From: Alphaproteobacteria bacterium
Lineage (GTDB): Bacteria > Pseudomonadota > Alphaproteobacteria > ATCC43930 > CGMCC-115725
NCBI GenBank assembly: GCA_030040495.1
Contig: JASHTP010000345.1
Coordinates: 1 to 7,689 of the forward strand
Direction: 5' to 3'
DNA length: 7,689 nucleotides
Numbering within the stretch: the first letter of the stretch is position 1; every line of letters starts with the position of its first letter. The notes under the pieces were generated by a model, which made no database searches, was not told the DNA's origin, and saw only the letters and a list, made by a program, of their open reading frames with translations. Shown here piece by piece: positions 1 through 7,136 of this stretch. A program made the position numbers and the translations under genes.

Positions 1-2193
1 CGCCGTCAGCACCGCCGCCAGCAGCGCCTCGTCCTCGCCCGCCCGCGGCTCGCCGGCCCGCCGCGCGATCCGCGCGGCGGCGCGGAACATGGCGACGAGG
101 TTGATCGCCCGCTCCAGCCGCTTGCCGAGATCGAGGAAGCGCCAGCCGGCGTCGCGCTCCATCATGTCGTCGACCGTCCCCCAGAAGGCGGCGGCGAAGG
201 CGGCGATCTCGTCGAGCCGCAGCAGCACGCGCGCCGGAACGGCGCGGCTGCCGCCGATCCCGGATTTGCGCGCCAGCGCGGCGACCACTTGCCAGCAGCC
301 GTGCGGCAGCTGGTCGCGCACGCCCCGCGCCGCCGTCACCAGCCGCTCGAGATTGGCGGCGACGCCGCTGGGATCGCCATGGTCCGCGACCGCCATCCGG
401 ATGAGCGAGACGAGTTCCGGCACGGAAGGCGGCTCGCCCGCCAGATCGACCGCCGGCAGCAATCCGACCGCGGCGGCGAGAGCGAGGGCGGGTTCGATCT
501 CCTGCATGGTCCAGAGCTTGGCGGCGTCGGTGATGCCGAGCAGCAGCCCGCGCAGCAGCCGCGCGCCGCTGCCGACGCGCTCGACATAGCGGCCGGTCCA
601 GAACAGCCCGTCGGCGGCGCGGCTCGGCAGCGAGGCGGCGGGATGGCGCTCCGCGGCGCCGCTGCGCAGCGAGACGATCTTGGCCGACCCCGCCTCGCCG
701 GCATGCGCGCCCGGCGCCGCGGCGCCGACGATCCAGGTGTCCTTGCAGCCGCCACCGCGCTGCATCGAGACGATCGGCCCGCCGCCCACCGGCGAGGTGC
801 GCGTGAGCCCGCCCGGCATGACCACGAACCCGTCGCCGGCCGCGGCGACGAAGACGCGCAGCACCAGCGGCCGCGGCACCAGTCGCCCGCCGGCATGGAC
901 GGGAACCGTCGACAGCTCGACCCGCTCCTGGCCGACGAAATCGAGCGGCCGGTCGGCGATGAGCGCGAGCAGCGCCCGCCGCTCGGCGTCGCTCAGCTCG
1001 GCGCCGAACACCGGCTCCAGCCCGAGCGCCGGAAAGGCCGGCTTGATCACCAGCCGGTCGATGTGATCGGCGACGTAGCGGCGCTCCTGGACGCCGCCGC
1101 ACCACCAGCTCGCCACGTCGGGCAGCTTGAGCGGCTCGCCGAGGAGCGCCTGGCTCAGCCCCGGCAGGAACGGCTTGAACGCCATGCCTTCGAGGATGCC
1201 GCTGCCCAGCGAGTTGGCGATCGCGACGCTGCCGGCGCGCGCCGCCTCGAGCAGCCCGGCGACGCCGAGCGTGCTTTCGGGCCGCAATTCCAGCGGATCG
1301 CAGAAATCAGCGTCGAGGCGCCGCAGGATGACGTCGACCGGCTCGAGGCCGCCGAGCGTCTTCAGGAAGACGCGCCGGTCGCGCACCGTGAGATCGGCGC
1401 CTTCGACCAGCGTGATGTCGAGCCGGCGCGCGAGATAGGCATGCTCGAAATAGGTCTCGTTGTAGATGCCGGGCGTCAGCAGCACGATGCGCGGCGGCCG
1501 GCCGCGTTCGGCAGCGGCCGGCGCCAGCGCACAGAGATTGTTGCGCAGCGCCGCGAAGAACGGGGCGACCGGTTCGACGGCGGCGGCGGCGAGGCAGTCC
1601 GCCAGCACGCGCCCGACGACGCTGCGGTTTTCGAGCGCGTAGCCGGCGCCGCTCGGCGCCTGCGATCGGTCCGCCAGCACCCACCACCCGCCGTTCGGCG
1701 AGCGTGCGAGATCGACGGCGTAGAGATGCAGGAACGTTCCCTGGCGCGGGGCGAGACCGCAGCACGGCCGCAGGAAGCTCGGATTGGCATGGAGCAGGCT
1801 GGGCGGCAGCAGCCCCGCGGCGACCAGGCGCTGGCCCCCGTAGATGTCGGCCAGCAGCGCGTTCAGCAGGCGCGCGCGCTGAACCACGCCGGCCTCGATC
1901 GCGCGCCACTCCTCGGCGGACAGCAGCAGCGGAATGAGGTCGAGCGGCCAAGGCCGGTCCGCCGCCGCGGGATCGTCGTAGATGGTGTAGGCGACGCCGT
2001 TCTGCCGCAGCAGGCGCGCCGCCTCGTCGCGCAGCTCGCCGAGCTCGTCCGGATCGAACTGCGCGAGATATCCCATGACGGGATCCCAGTGCTTGCGGAT
2101 CTTTCCGTCGCCGGTGACGAACTCGTCCCACACCGGGCCCGCCGCGTAGTCGCCCGGCTCGCCGCCGCCCGCTGGCGATTCCCGGTCAGACAC
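1..2193 (-). CDS. Circularly permuted type 2 ATP-grasp / alpha-E fusion protein (C-terminus beyond window)
   Basis: I translated this frame by hand. It is open from a GTG at 2193 through position 1 (731 codons), with no stop inside the window. Residues about 20-510 match the circularly permuted ATP-grasp family: WDEF near 22, NPSFLRPC at 137-144, GYALENRSVVGRVL at 184-197, LLTPGIYNETYFEHAYLAR at 238-256, LVEGADL at 262-268, RRLDADFCDPLELR at 291-304, SWWCGG at 362-367 and a likely nucleotide-binding lysine in VIKP (K384). From about 521 the alpha-E domain begins (SLPSRAADGLFWTGRYVERV) and continues with DAGWRFLDLGKRLERA at 681-696. Fused members I know of run roughly 830-850 aa, so about 100 residues probably lie beyond the left edge. 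ATP-grasp folds usually join a carboxylate to an amine; the substrate here is unknown. The GTG lies inside the end of the upstream gene without a clear Shine-Dalgarno, which suggests translational coupling. The first in-frame ATG (codon 40) would remove the conserved N-terminal region. Family identity is firm; reaction is inferred. Confidence 0.94.
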   Translation of the reverse strand, partial: MSDRESPAGGGEPGDYAAGPVWDEFVTGDGKIRKHWDPVMGYLAQFDPDELGELRDEAARLLRQNGVAYTIYDDPAAADRPWPLDLIPLLLSAEEWRAIEAGVVQRARLLNALLADIYGGQRLVAAGLLPPSLLHANPSFLRPCCGLAPRQGTFLHLYAVDLARSPNGGWWVLADRSQAPSGAGYALENRSVVGRVLADCLAAAAVEPVAPFFAALRNNLCALAPAAAERGRPPRIVLLTPGIYNETYFEHAYLARRLDITLVEGADLTVRDRRVFLKTLGGLEPVDVILRRLDADFCDPLELRPESTLGVAGLLEAARAGSVAIANSLGSGILEGMAFKPFLPGLSQALLGEPLKLPDVASWWCGGVQERRYVADHIDRLVIKPAFPALGLEPVFGAELSDAERRALLALIADRPLDFVGQERVELSTVPVHAGGRLVPRPLVLRVFVAAAGDGFVVMPGGLTRTSPVGGGPIVSMQRGGGCKDTWIVGAAAPGAHAGEAGSAKIVSLRSGAAERHPAASLPSRAADGLFWTGRYVERVGSGARLLRGLLLGITDAAKLWTMQEIEPALALAAAVGLLPAVDLAGEPPSVPELVSLIRMAVADHGDPSGVAANLERLVTAARGVRDQLPHGCWQVVAALARKSGIGGSRAVPARVLLRLDEIAAFAAAFWGTVDDMMERDAGWRFLDLGKRLERAINLVAMFRAAARIARRAGEPRAGEDEALLAAVLTA
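2186..2193 (-). other. Stop/start overlap coupling the two operon genes
   Basis: Read on the minus strand, the eight bases GTGTCTGA contain the GTG start of the ATP-grasp/alpha-E gene (2193-2191) and, in another frame, the TGA stop of the transglutaminase/DUF2126 gene (2188-2186). The bases just upstream are pyrimidine-rich and show no Shine-Dalgarno sequence. Re-initiation by ribosomes finishing the first gene is therefore the likely route. This implies one transcript and matched production of the two proteins. Confidence 0.85.
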
Positions 2194-5100
2194 GGCGCAG
2201 ATCGAGGGTGAAGGGAAAATCGGGATTGACGCCGGGGTCGCGCGGCTCGGCCGGACCCGGCGTATGGCCGAAAGGCTGAAAGCGCGCGACCCGGCGGCCC
2301 TCGGCCTCCGACGCGTTGACCGGCCTGGTCTCGAAGTGGCGGCCGCCGGGATGGCTGACGTGATAGGTGCAGCCGCCGAGCGAGCGGCCGGACCAGCGAT
2401 CGAACAGGTCGAAGACCAGCGGCGCGTGAACCGGAATCGTCGGATGCAGCGCCGCGGGAAGCTGCCAGGCGCGAAAGCGCACCCCGGCGACATGGTCGCC
2501 CTCGATGCCCGTCGGATGGAGCGGCACCAGCCAGCCATTGCAGGCCACGGCGTGGCGGGCCCCGACCATGCCGCTGACGTGGATCTGCAGGCGCTCGACC
2601 GAGCTGTCGACGAAACGCACGGTCCCGCCCGCGCCGGGCTCTTCGCCCAGCACGTGCCAGGGCTCGAGCGCGTGCCGCAGCTCCAGGCGAATGCCGCGAT
2701 GGGTGACGCTGCCGAGCACGGGGAAGCGGAAGGTCAAGTGCGGCCGGAACCAGTCGAGGTCGAAATCATAGCCGAAGCGCGCGAGATCGGCGACCACGTC
2801 CCGCAGATCCTGCTCGACGAAGAAGGGCAGCATGAAGCGATCATGCAGCTGCGTCCCCCAGCGGACCAAGCGGTTTTTGTAGGGGGTCCGCCAGAAGGCG
2901 GCGATGAGCGCGCGGATGAGGAGCAGCTGCGTCAGGTTCATCTCGGCATGCGGCGACATCTCGAAGGCGCGCATCTCGACCAGGCCCAGCCGGCCCGCCG
3001 CGCTGTCCGGCGAATAGAGCTTGTCGATGCAGAACTCGGCGCGATGCGTGTTGCCGGTGACGTCGGTCAGGATGTGGCGCAGCGCGCGGTCGACCATCCA
3101 GGGCGGGCAGGCATCGCCCTGCCGGTCGATCTGCTCGAAGGCGATCTCGAGCTCGTAGAGCGCGTCGTCGCGCGCCTCGTCGATGCGCGGCGCCTGGCTG
3201 GTCGGGCCGATGAACAGCCCGGAGAAGGCGTAGGAGAGCGCCGGGTGGTTCTGCCAATAGGCGATCAGGCTGCGCAGCAGGCTCGGCCGGCGCAGGAATG
3301 GGCTGTTGGCCGCGCCGGGGCCGCCGACGGTGACGTGATTGCCGCCGCCGGTGCCGACATGGCGGCCGTCGAGCAGGAATTTCTCGGTGCCGAGACGGCT
3401 CTGCCGCGCATCCTCGTAGAGATCGATCGTCGTGCGCGCGAGCTCGGTCCAGCTTGACGCGGGATGGATGTTGACCTCGATCACGCCGGGATCGGGCGTC
3501 ACCGACAGGCTGTGGAGCCGGGCGTCGCGCGGCGGCGGATAGCCTTCGATGATCACCGGCAAGCCGGTTTCGACCGCGGTCTCTTCGATCTCGGCGACGA
3601 GCTCGAGGTAATCCTCGAGCAGCGCCACCGGCGGCATGAAGACATGGAGCCGGCCGCCGCGCGGCTCGATGCACAGCGCCGTGCGCACCACCCAGGGCGC
3701 GGAGCGGCCGCGCGCCAACGGCTCCTCGCGCAGCTCGGCCATGGTCGCGGGATCGCGGCGCTGCAGCGGCTCGGTCGGACCCTTGGCCTCGGCGCGCTGA
3801 GCCCCGCCCCCCGGATGCGGCGGCAAGGGCGGGGGCTGGTCGAAGGGGTCGCGCTCGATGACATGCGGGAATTCGTTCGCCGCGACCCAGGGCAGCGAGG
3901 CGAGCGGCAGGCGCAAGCCGATGGGGCTGTCGCCGGGCGTGAGCAGCAGCCGCTCCTGGCGCAACGGCCAGGGGCTCGACAGCCAGACCGGGCCGCTCGC
4001 CTCGTGCCGGCGGTTGATCGGCAGGACATAGCCGACCGGCTGGTCGAGGCCGTGGACGAAGACCCGCGCCAGCCGCGCCCGCTCCTCCTCGCTCTCGAGC
4101 TTGCTGTCGAAAGGATCGACGTTGGGCGGCAGCGCCGATTCGCGGCCGATATAGTGCCAGGGATCCTCGTAGGCCGGATGCACCGCGCGCTTGGCGATGC
4201 CGAGCCGGGCCGCCAGACCGGTGATGAAGCGCTGCGCTTCCGCCGTGCCGAAGCCGTAATCGCGATCTTCCCTGGCGAGATAGTCGCCGTTGGCCCAGAT
4301 CGCGTCGCCGTCGCGCCGCCAATAGACGCTGAAGGCCCAGCGCGGCAGGCTTTCGCCGGGATACCATTTGCCCTGGCCGAAATGCAGCAGCCCGCCCGGC
4401 GCGCAACGCGCCGCCAGGCGGGCGACCAGATCGGCCGCCAGCCGGCGCTTCTCGGGCCCGGTCGCCGCGGTGTTCCATTCGGCGCCGTCCATGTCGTCGA
4501 TCGAGACCAGCGTCGGCTCGCCGCCCATGGTGAGGCGCACATCCTGGGCGGCGAGCTCGCGATCCACCGCCTGGCCGAGCAAGTCGATGCGCGTCCAGCT
4601 CTGCCGGTCATAGGGCTTCGTCACCCGGGGCTGCTCGCTGATCCGGGTCACGATCATCTCGTGGTCGAAGCGCACCTCGCAGGGATCGACGCCGCCGCTC
4701 ACCGGCGCCGCGCTGCTGGCGTCGGGCGTGCAGGCGAGCGGGATGTGCCCTTCGCCGGCGAAGAGGCCGGAGGTCGGATCGAGCCCGACCCAACCCGCGC
4801 CCGGCAGGTAGATTTCCGCCCAGGCGTGCAGATCGATGAAGTCGCGTTCGGGACCGGCGGGCCCTTCGAGCGGACGCTGGTCGGGCGTGAGCTGGACCAG
4901 ATAGCCCGAGACGAAGCGTGCCGCGAGGCCGAGGCGGCGCGCCAGCTGGACCAGCAGCCAGGCGCTGTCGCGGCAGGAGCCGGAGCCGAGGCGGAGCGTC
5001 TCCTCGCAGGTCTGGATTCCCGGCTCCAGCCGGATGATGTAGCCGATGCGCCGCTGCACCAGCCGGTTGAGATTGACCAGAAAATCGATCGTGGCCCTGC

Positions 5101-5512
5101 GCCGCCGATCGATGTCGGCGAAGCAGGCGGCGAGCAAGGGGCCGACCGGCTCGGTCTCGAGATAGGGCCGCAGCTCGCGCGCCAGCGCCGGCTCGTAGAC
5201 GAAGGGATAGGTTTCGGCGTCCTTCTCCAGGAAGAAATCGAGCGGGTTGATGACCGCCAGCTCGGCGACGAGATCGACCTCGATCAGGAATTCGGTCGTC
5301 GGCTCCGGGAAGACGTAGCGGGCGAGGTAGTTCGATTGCGGGTCCTGCTGCCAATTGAGGAAATGACGTTTGGGCGAGACCTTGAGCGCATAGCTCAGGA
5401 TCGGCGTGCGGCAGTGCGGCGCCGGCCGCAGCCGCACGGTCTGCGGGCCGAGCCGGACCAGCCGGTCGTAGTGGTAGTTGGTCTTGTGCGTCAGCGCGAC
5501 CTGGATCGCCAT
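2186..5512 (-). CDS. Transglutaminase family protein with C-terminal DUF2126 (putative amidoligase)
   Basis: This protein has 1108 residues, the usual size for the fused family. Residues about 1-90 form the bacterial transglutaminase N-terminal region (TNYHYDRLVRLGPQTVRLRP at 11-30). The transglutaminase core spans about 145-250 and keeps a complete catalytic triad: Cys180 in GSGSCRD, His229 in DLHAWAEIYLP and Asp245 in GLDPTSGL. DUF2126 runs from about 325 (LTMGGEPTLVSIDD) to near the end, with conserved stretches GQGKWYPGESLPRWA (379-393), GGGNHVTVGG (722-731), HPALSYAFSGLFIGPTSQAP (756-775), RAEFCIDKLYSP (824-835) and EMSPHAEMNLTQLL (851-864). No signal peptide or membrane segment is visible, so it should be cytoplasmic. 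The frame stays open upstream to 6418, but that part is antisense to the PEBP gene. The ATG at 5512 starts the family's standard N-terminus (MAIQVALTHKTNYHYDR). The ribosome site is weak (GGGG 11 bases upstream). The stop overlaps the ATP-grasp gene start. Transamidase, peptidase or amide-ligase activity is inferred from the families, and the substrate is unknown. Confidence 0.95.
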   Translation of the reverse strand: MAIQVALTHKTNYHYDRLVRLGPQTVRLRPAPHCRTPILSYALKVSPKRHFLNWQQDPQSNYLARYVFPEPTTEFLIEVDLVAELAVINPLDFFLEKDAETYPFVYEPALARELRPYLETEPVGPLLAACFADIDRRRRATIDFLVNLNRLVQRRIGYIIRLEPGIQTCEETLRLGSGSCRDSAWLLVQLARRLGLAARFVSGYLVQLTPDQRPLEGPAGPERDFIDLHAWAEIYLPGAGWVGLDPTSGLFAGEGHIPLACTPDASSAAPVSGGVDPCEVRFDHEMIVTRISEQPRVTKPYDRQSWTRIDLLGQAVDRELAAQDVRLTMGGEPTLVSIDDMDGAEWNTAATGPEKRRLAADLVARLAARCAPGGLLHFGQGKWYPGESLPRWAFSVYWRRDGDAIWANGDYLAREDRDYGFGTAEAQRFITGLAARLGIAKRAVHPAYEDPWHYIGRESALPPNVDPFDSKLESEEERARLARVFVHGLDQPVGYVLPINRRHEASGPVWLSSPWPLRQERLLLTPGDSPIGLRLPLASLPWVAANEFPHVIERDPFDQPPPLPPHPGGGAQRAEAKGPTEPLQRRDPATMAELREEPLARGRSAPWVVRTALCIEPRGGRLHVFMPPVALLEDYLELVAEIEETAVETGLPVIIEGYPPPRDARLHSLSVTPDPGVIEVNIHPASSWTELARTTIDLYEDARQSRLGTEKFLLDGRHVGTGGGNHVTVGGPGAANSPFLRRPSLLRSLIAYWQNHPALSYAFSGLFIGPTSQAPRIDEARDDALYELEIAFEQIDRQGDACPPWMVDRALRHILTDVTGNTHRAEFCIDKLYSPDSAAGRLGLVEMRAFEMSPHAEMNLTQLLLIRALIAAFWRTPYKNRLVRWGTQLHDRFMLPFFVEQDLRDVVADLARFGYDFDLDWFRPHLTFRFPVLGSVTHRGIRLELRHALEPWHVLGEEPGAGGTVRFVDSSVERLQIHVSGMVGARHAVACNGWLVPLHPTGIEGDHVAGVRFRAWQLPAALHPTIPVHAPLVFDLFDRWSGRSLGGCTYHVSHPGGRHFETRPVNASEAEGRRVARFQPFGHTPGPAEPRDPGVNPDFPFTLDLRRV

Positions 5513-5702
5513 CGGTGACTGGGCCCCGGAGTCCCCGCCCGAACCGGTGCAAGAACCGCGCCACCGGCCTGCCCGGCGAAGCGGGCCAGGAAGCCTGCGC
5601 AGCGCCGGACGAGAGCCGGCGCGAAGACTGGCGATTGCTTGATCAGCGCCGCGGCCGCGGCGGGCACCGGCGGTGCCGCGGCCCCTGCCGCCGCCGGCGC
5701 CA

Positions 5703-5731
5703 TTGACCCGCCCGGCCGGCGGGCGATAGCG
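5703..5731 (+). promoter_or_regulatory. Candidate promoter of the PEBP gene with a palindromic spacer
   Basis: TTGACC at 5703-5708 matches the -35 consensus at five of six bases. After 16-17 bases comes a poor -10 (GATAGC at 5725-5730, three of six). Transcription from here would leave a leader of roughly 30 bases, which fits the well-placed ribosome site downstream. The inverted repeat CCCGCC-CGGCC-GGCGGG (5707-5723) fills the spacer and could be an operator, but short GC palindromes are common by chance at this composition. Confidence 0.3.
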
Positions 5732-5751
5732 TGGGCCGCTCGCACCGTCCC

Positions 5752-5758
5752 GGGGGAG
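5752..5758 (+). promoter_or_regulatory. Strong ribosome binding site that fixes the PEBP start
   Basis: GGGGGAG lies nine bases before the ATG at 5768, followed by an A-rich spacer. An in-frame ATG further upstream at 5639 has no comparable site and would add 43 low-complexity residues ahead of an otherwise classic signal peptide. The 5768 start is therefore preferred. Confidence 0.8.
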
Positions 5759-5767
5759 AAAAAATCC

Positions 5768-6487
5768 ATGTCCGTGCTTACGCTTGCGGCGCGCGGCGCC
5801 GCGCTCGCCGCGCTCGGCGCCTTGATCGCGGCGCCGGCTTCGGCGGCCGGCCTCAAGGTCCATGTCGGCGGCATCGCCAACGGCAAGCCCATCCCGCCGC
5901 AATTCACCTTCTGCGTCCCGGCGGCGCAGGGCCATGTCAGCCGCGGACCGGACAAGAACCCTAGGGTCTCCTGGTCCAAGGGGCCGAAAGGGACGCTCTC
6001 CTACGCAATCATCGCCTTCGATACCGACGTGCCGACGATCCGCACCGACATGAACCAGGAAGGCAAGACGCTGCCCGCCGACATGCCGCGCCGCACCTTC
6101 TATCACTGGGTCCTGGTCGACATTCCCGCCGCCGTCCGCTCGATCGCCGAAGGCGCCGACGCCGACGGCGCGGTGCCGCACGGCAAGCCGCCGGGCAAGA
6201 CCAAGCTCGGCGTGCGCGGCCTCAACGACTTTACCGGCGCCTTTGCCGCCAACGAGGCGATGAAAGGGAATTACGGCGGCTTCGACGGGCCGTGCCCGCC
6301 CTGGAACGATCTCCGCCTCCATCACTATCACTTCGCCGTCTACGCGCTCGACCTGGCCGAGCTCAAGCTGCCGGAGCTGTTCGGCGGCGCCGAGGCGGTG
6401 GCGGCGATGAAAGGCCATATCCTGGCGAGCGGCGCGGTGGTCGGCACCTACACGCTCAACCCGGCGCTGGGCGCGACGCCGAAGTAG
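5768..6487 (+). CDS. Exported PEBP / Raf kinase inhibitor-like (YbhB/YbcL family) protein
   Basis: This protein has 239 residues. Residues 1-26 form a signal peptide: a short start, a hydrophobic Ala/Leu core and a cleavage site after APASA (about A26), so the mature protein should be periplasmic or secreted. The mature part carries the phosphatidylethanolamine-binding protein fold signatures: NPRVSW at 64-69, the anion-pocket strand FDTDVPT at 84-90 (a variant of the usual DPDAP), HWVLVDIPA at 113-121, GPCPP at 174-178 and HHYHFAVYALDL at 185-196. These include the Asp and His residues that usually line the ligand pocket. Bacterial members bind small phosphate-like or lipid headgroup ligands, or inhibit proteases, but most have no known physiological role. 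The gene is divergent from the leftward operon and appears to be transcribed alone. No clear terminator follows; only a GC hairpin without a T tract is present just after the stop. Family assignment is firm and function is open. Confidence 0.93.
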   Translation: MSVLTLAARGAALAALGALIAAPASAAGLKVHVGGIANGKPIPPQFTFCVPAAQGHVSRGPDKNPRVSWSKGPKGTLSYAIIAFDTDVPTIRTDMNQEGKTLPADMPRRTFYHWVLVDIPAAVRSIAEGADADGAVPHGKPPGKTKLGVRGLNDFTGAFAANEAMKGNYGGFDGPCPPWNDLRLHHYHFAVYALDLAELKLPELFGGAEAVAAMKGHILASGAVVGTYTLNPALGATPK

Positions 6488-6742
6488 CCGCCCGCGGCGC
6501 GACCAGGCGGCGGGGCGGCGGTGCGAGAAAACAGCGATGGAGCGTTACGCTGCCTGCCTCGCCGGCAGACCGCTTCCGCCTCTCGACGTTTGGAATAATT
6601 GATGGTTGCGCGGGCCTGCGCTGAGAATGAATTTGCGTTATTTAGTGGCAATGTCATATCGGATGCATCAGCGTCGGCTCTAAAATCGGTCAGGCATAAC
6701 GTTGTTTGATATATCCGCGTCCGATCGGTTTGGGAGTGCTAC
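6488..6742. promoter_or_regulatory. AT-richer non-coding stretch before the small orphan gene
   Basis: No supportable gene lies here. The first about 80 bases are GC-rich like the neighbours. From about 6580 the sequence becomes clearly richer in A and T, with several promoter-like words: TTGATG (6599-6604) followed by GAGAAT (6623-6628), TTGCGT (6633-6638) followed by CATATC (6655-6660), and the palindrome GATATATC (6708-6715). None forms a convincing full promoter, but the composition fits an upstream regulatory region for the gene starting at 6743. A small inverted repeat CTGCC-TCGCC-GGCAG is at 6554-6568. Confidence 0.4.
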
Positions 6743-6997
6743 ATGAATACCGACGAGAGTGGTCGGACTAGGCTCGGTATCGTCGCGTGTCTTGCCGCGA
6801 GCGCAGCGGACACGCTTCGGCTTACATTTACGGACGCGACGACCAAAGGGGCAAGCGAGTGGCGTGCCGATCGGCTTTATACCTCGATCGACCTCGACAA
6901 GACGGATGTCATCGACGGTACGCTTACGCTGAAGCAATATCAGGAAATCGGCGAGGCGCTGATCATGCGCTTGGCGGTCCTACATGGCCGCCCGTGA
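6743..6997 (+). CDS. Small hypothetical protein, 84 aa, unrecognised
   Basis: I do not recognise this protein. The ATG at 6743 has a good ribosome site (GGGAG at 6732-6736, six bases upstream). The predicted protein is acidic to neutral and soluble, without a signal peptide or membrane segment. It reads like a real fold: a Thr-rich strand (TLRLTFTDATT, residues 24-34), a mixed stretch containing SEWRADRLYTSIDLDKTD (38-55), then TLTLKQYQEIGEAL (60-73) and a closing helix LIMRLAVL (73-80). Codon use is less GC-biased than the neighbours, with ACA, TTT, AAA, CTT, AGT, GGT and CTA codons, especially in the first two thirds. This may mean different ancestry, weak expression or relaxed selection. 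An opposing open frame (6937-6680) lacks such features and is treated as its shadow. It stands alone between the PEBP and DUF1203 genes on the same strand. Confidence 0.55.
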   Translation: MNTDESGRTRLGIVACLAASAADTLRLTFTDATTKGASEWRADRLYTSIDLDKTDVIDGTLTLKQYQEIGEALIMRLAVLHGRP

Positions 6998-7136
6998 GCG
7001 CACGGCCAGCGGCGAGAGTGGAAGCGGTCGCCGCAGCCGCACGGCCCCGCCCCGCCGCGGATTCGCCGGCCGAACCGGATAGAGCGCGTCCTTCCATCCG
7101 TGCGAGAACGCTTCATCGCAACGATGGAGCATCCCC

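Larger units (their letters stand above)
5513..5767. promoter_or_regulatory. Divergent intergenic region between the operon and the PEBP gene
   Basis: These 255 bases separate the leftward operon from the rightward PEBP gene, so promoters for both should lie here. I see a reasonable promoter for the rightward gene but no convincing -35/-10 pair for the leftward one. Frames open across it are low-complexity Ala/Arg/Pro translations and look non-coding. An imperfect hairpin lies at 5568-5590 (8 pairs, one bulged base, 6-base loop), inside the likely leader of the leftward transcript. A short perfect inverted repeat lies at 5707-5723. Confidence 0.6.

Noticed and set aside
289..2211. Plus-strand open frame of 640 codons antisense to the ATP-grasp/alpha-E gene
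   Set aside because: Its translation is low complexity (Arg, Ala, Gly, Asp, Gln) with no recognisable motif, while the minus strand encodes clear conserved family motifs throughout. High-GC DNA commonly leaves long antisense frames open.
3464..5518. Plus-strand open frame of 684 codons, and another at 2264-3457, antisense to the transglutaminase/DUF2126 gene
   Set aside because: They are mirror images of the strongly conserved minus-strand gene, rich in Arg/Ala/Asp/Gln and without domain signatures. They are GC-driven shadows.
5639..5767. Upstream in-frame start for the PEBP protein
   Set aside because: It would put 43 low-complexity residues before a canonical signal peptide and lacks a ribosome site; the ATG at 5768 has GGGGGAG nine bases upstream.
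5513..6418. N-terminal extension of the transglutaminase frame by 302 codons
   Set aside because: It runs antisense through the intergenic region and most of the PEBP gene, is compositionally unlike the rest, and the family N-terminus begins exactly at the ATG at 5512.
6488..6518. Possible terminator after the PEBP gene (CCGCCC at 6488-6493 with GGGCGG at 6513-6518)
   Set aside because: The six-pair stem has a long 19-base loop and no T tract, so it does not look like an intrinsic terminator.
6680..6937. Minus-strand 85-codon frame opposite the orphan gene
   Set aside because: It has no ribosome site that I can see and an Arg/Lys/Pro-rich, poorly structured translation. The plus-strand frame has a good ribosome site and a more protein-like pattern.
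6999..7046. Direct repeat CGCACGGCC at 6999-7007 and 7038-7046
   Set aside because: A nine-base GC-rich repeat is expected by chance here. It is not flanked by a mobile element or other copies.
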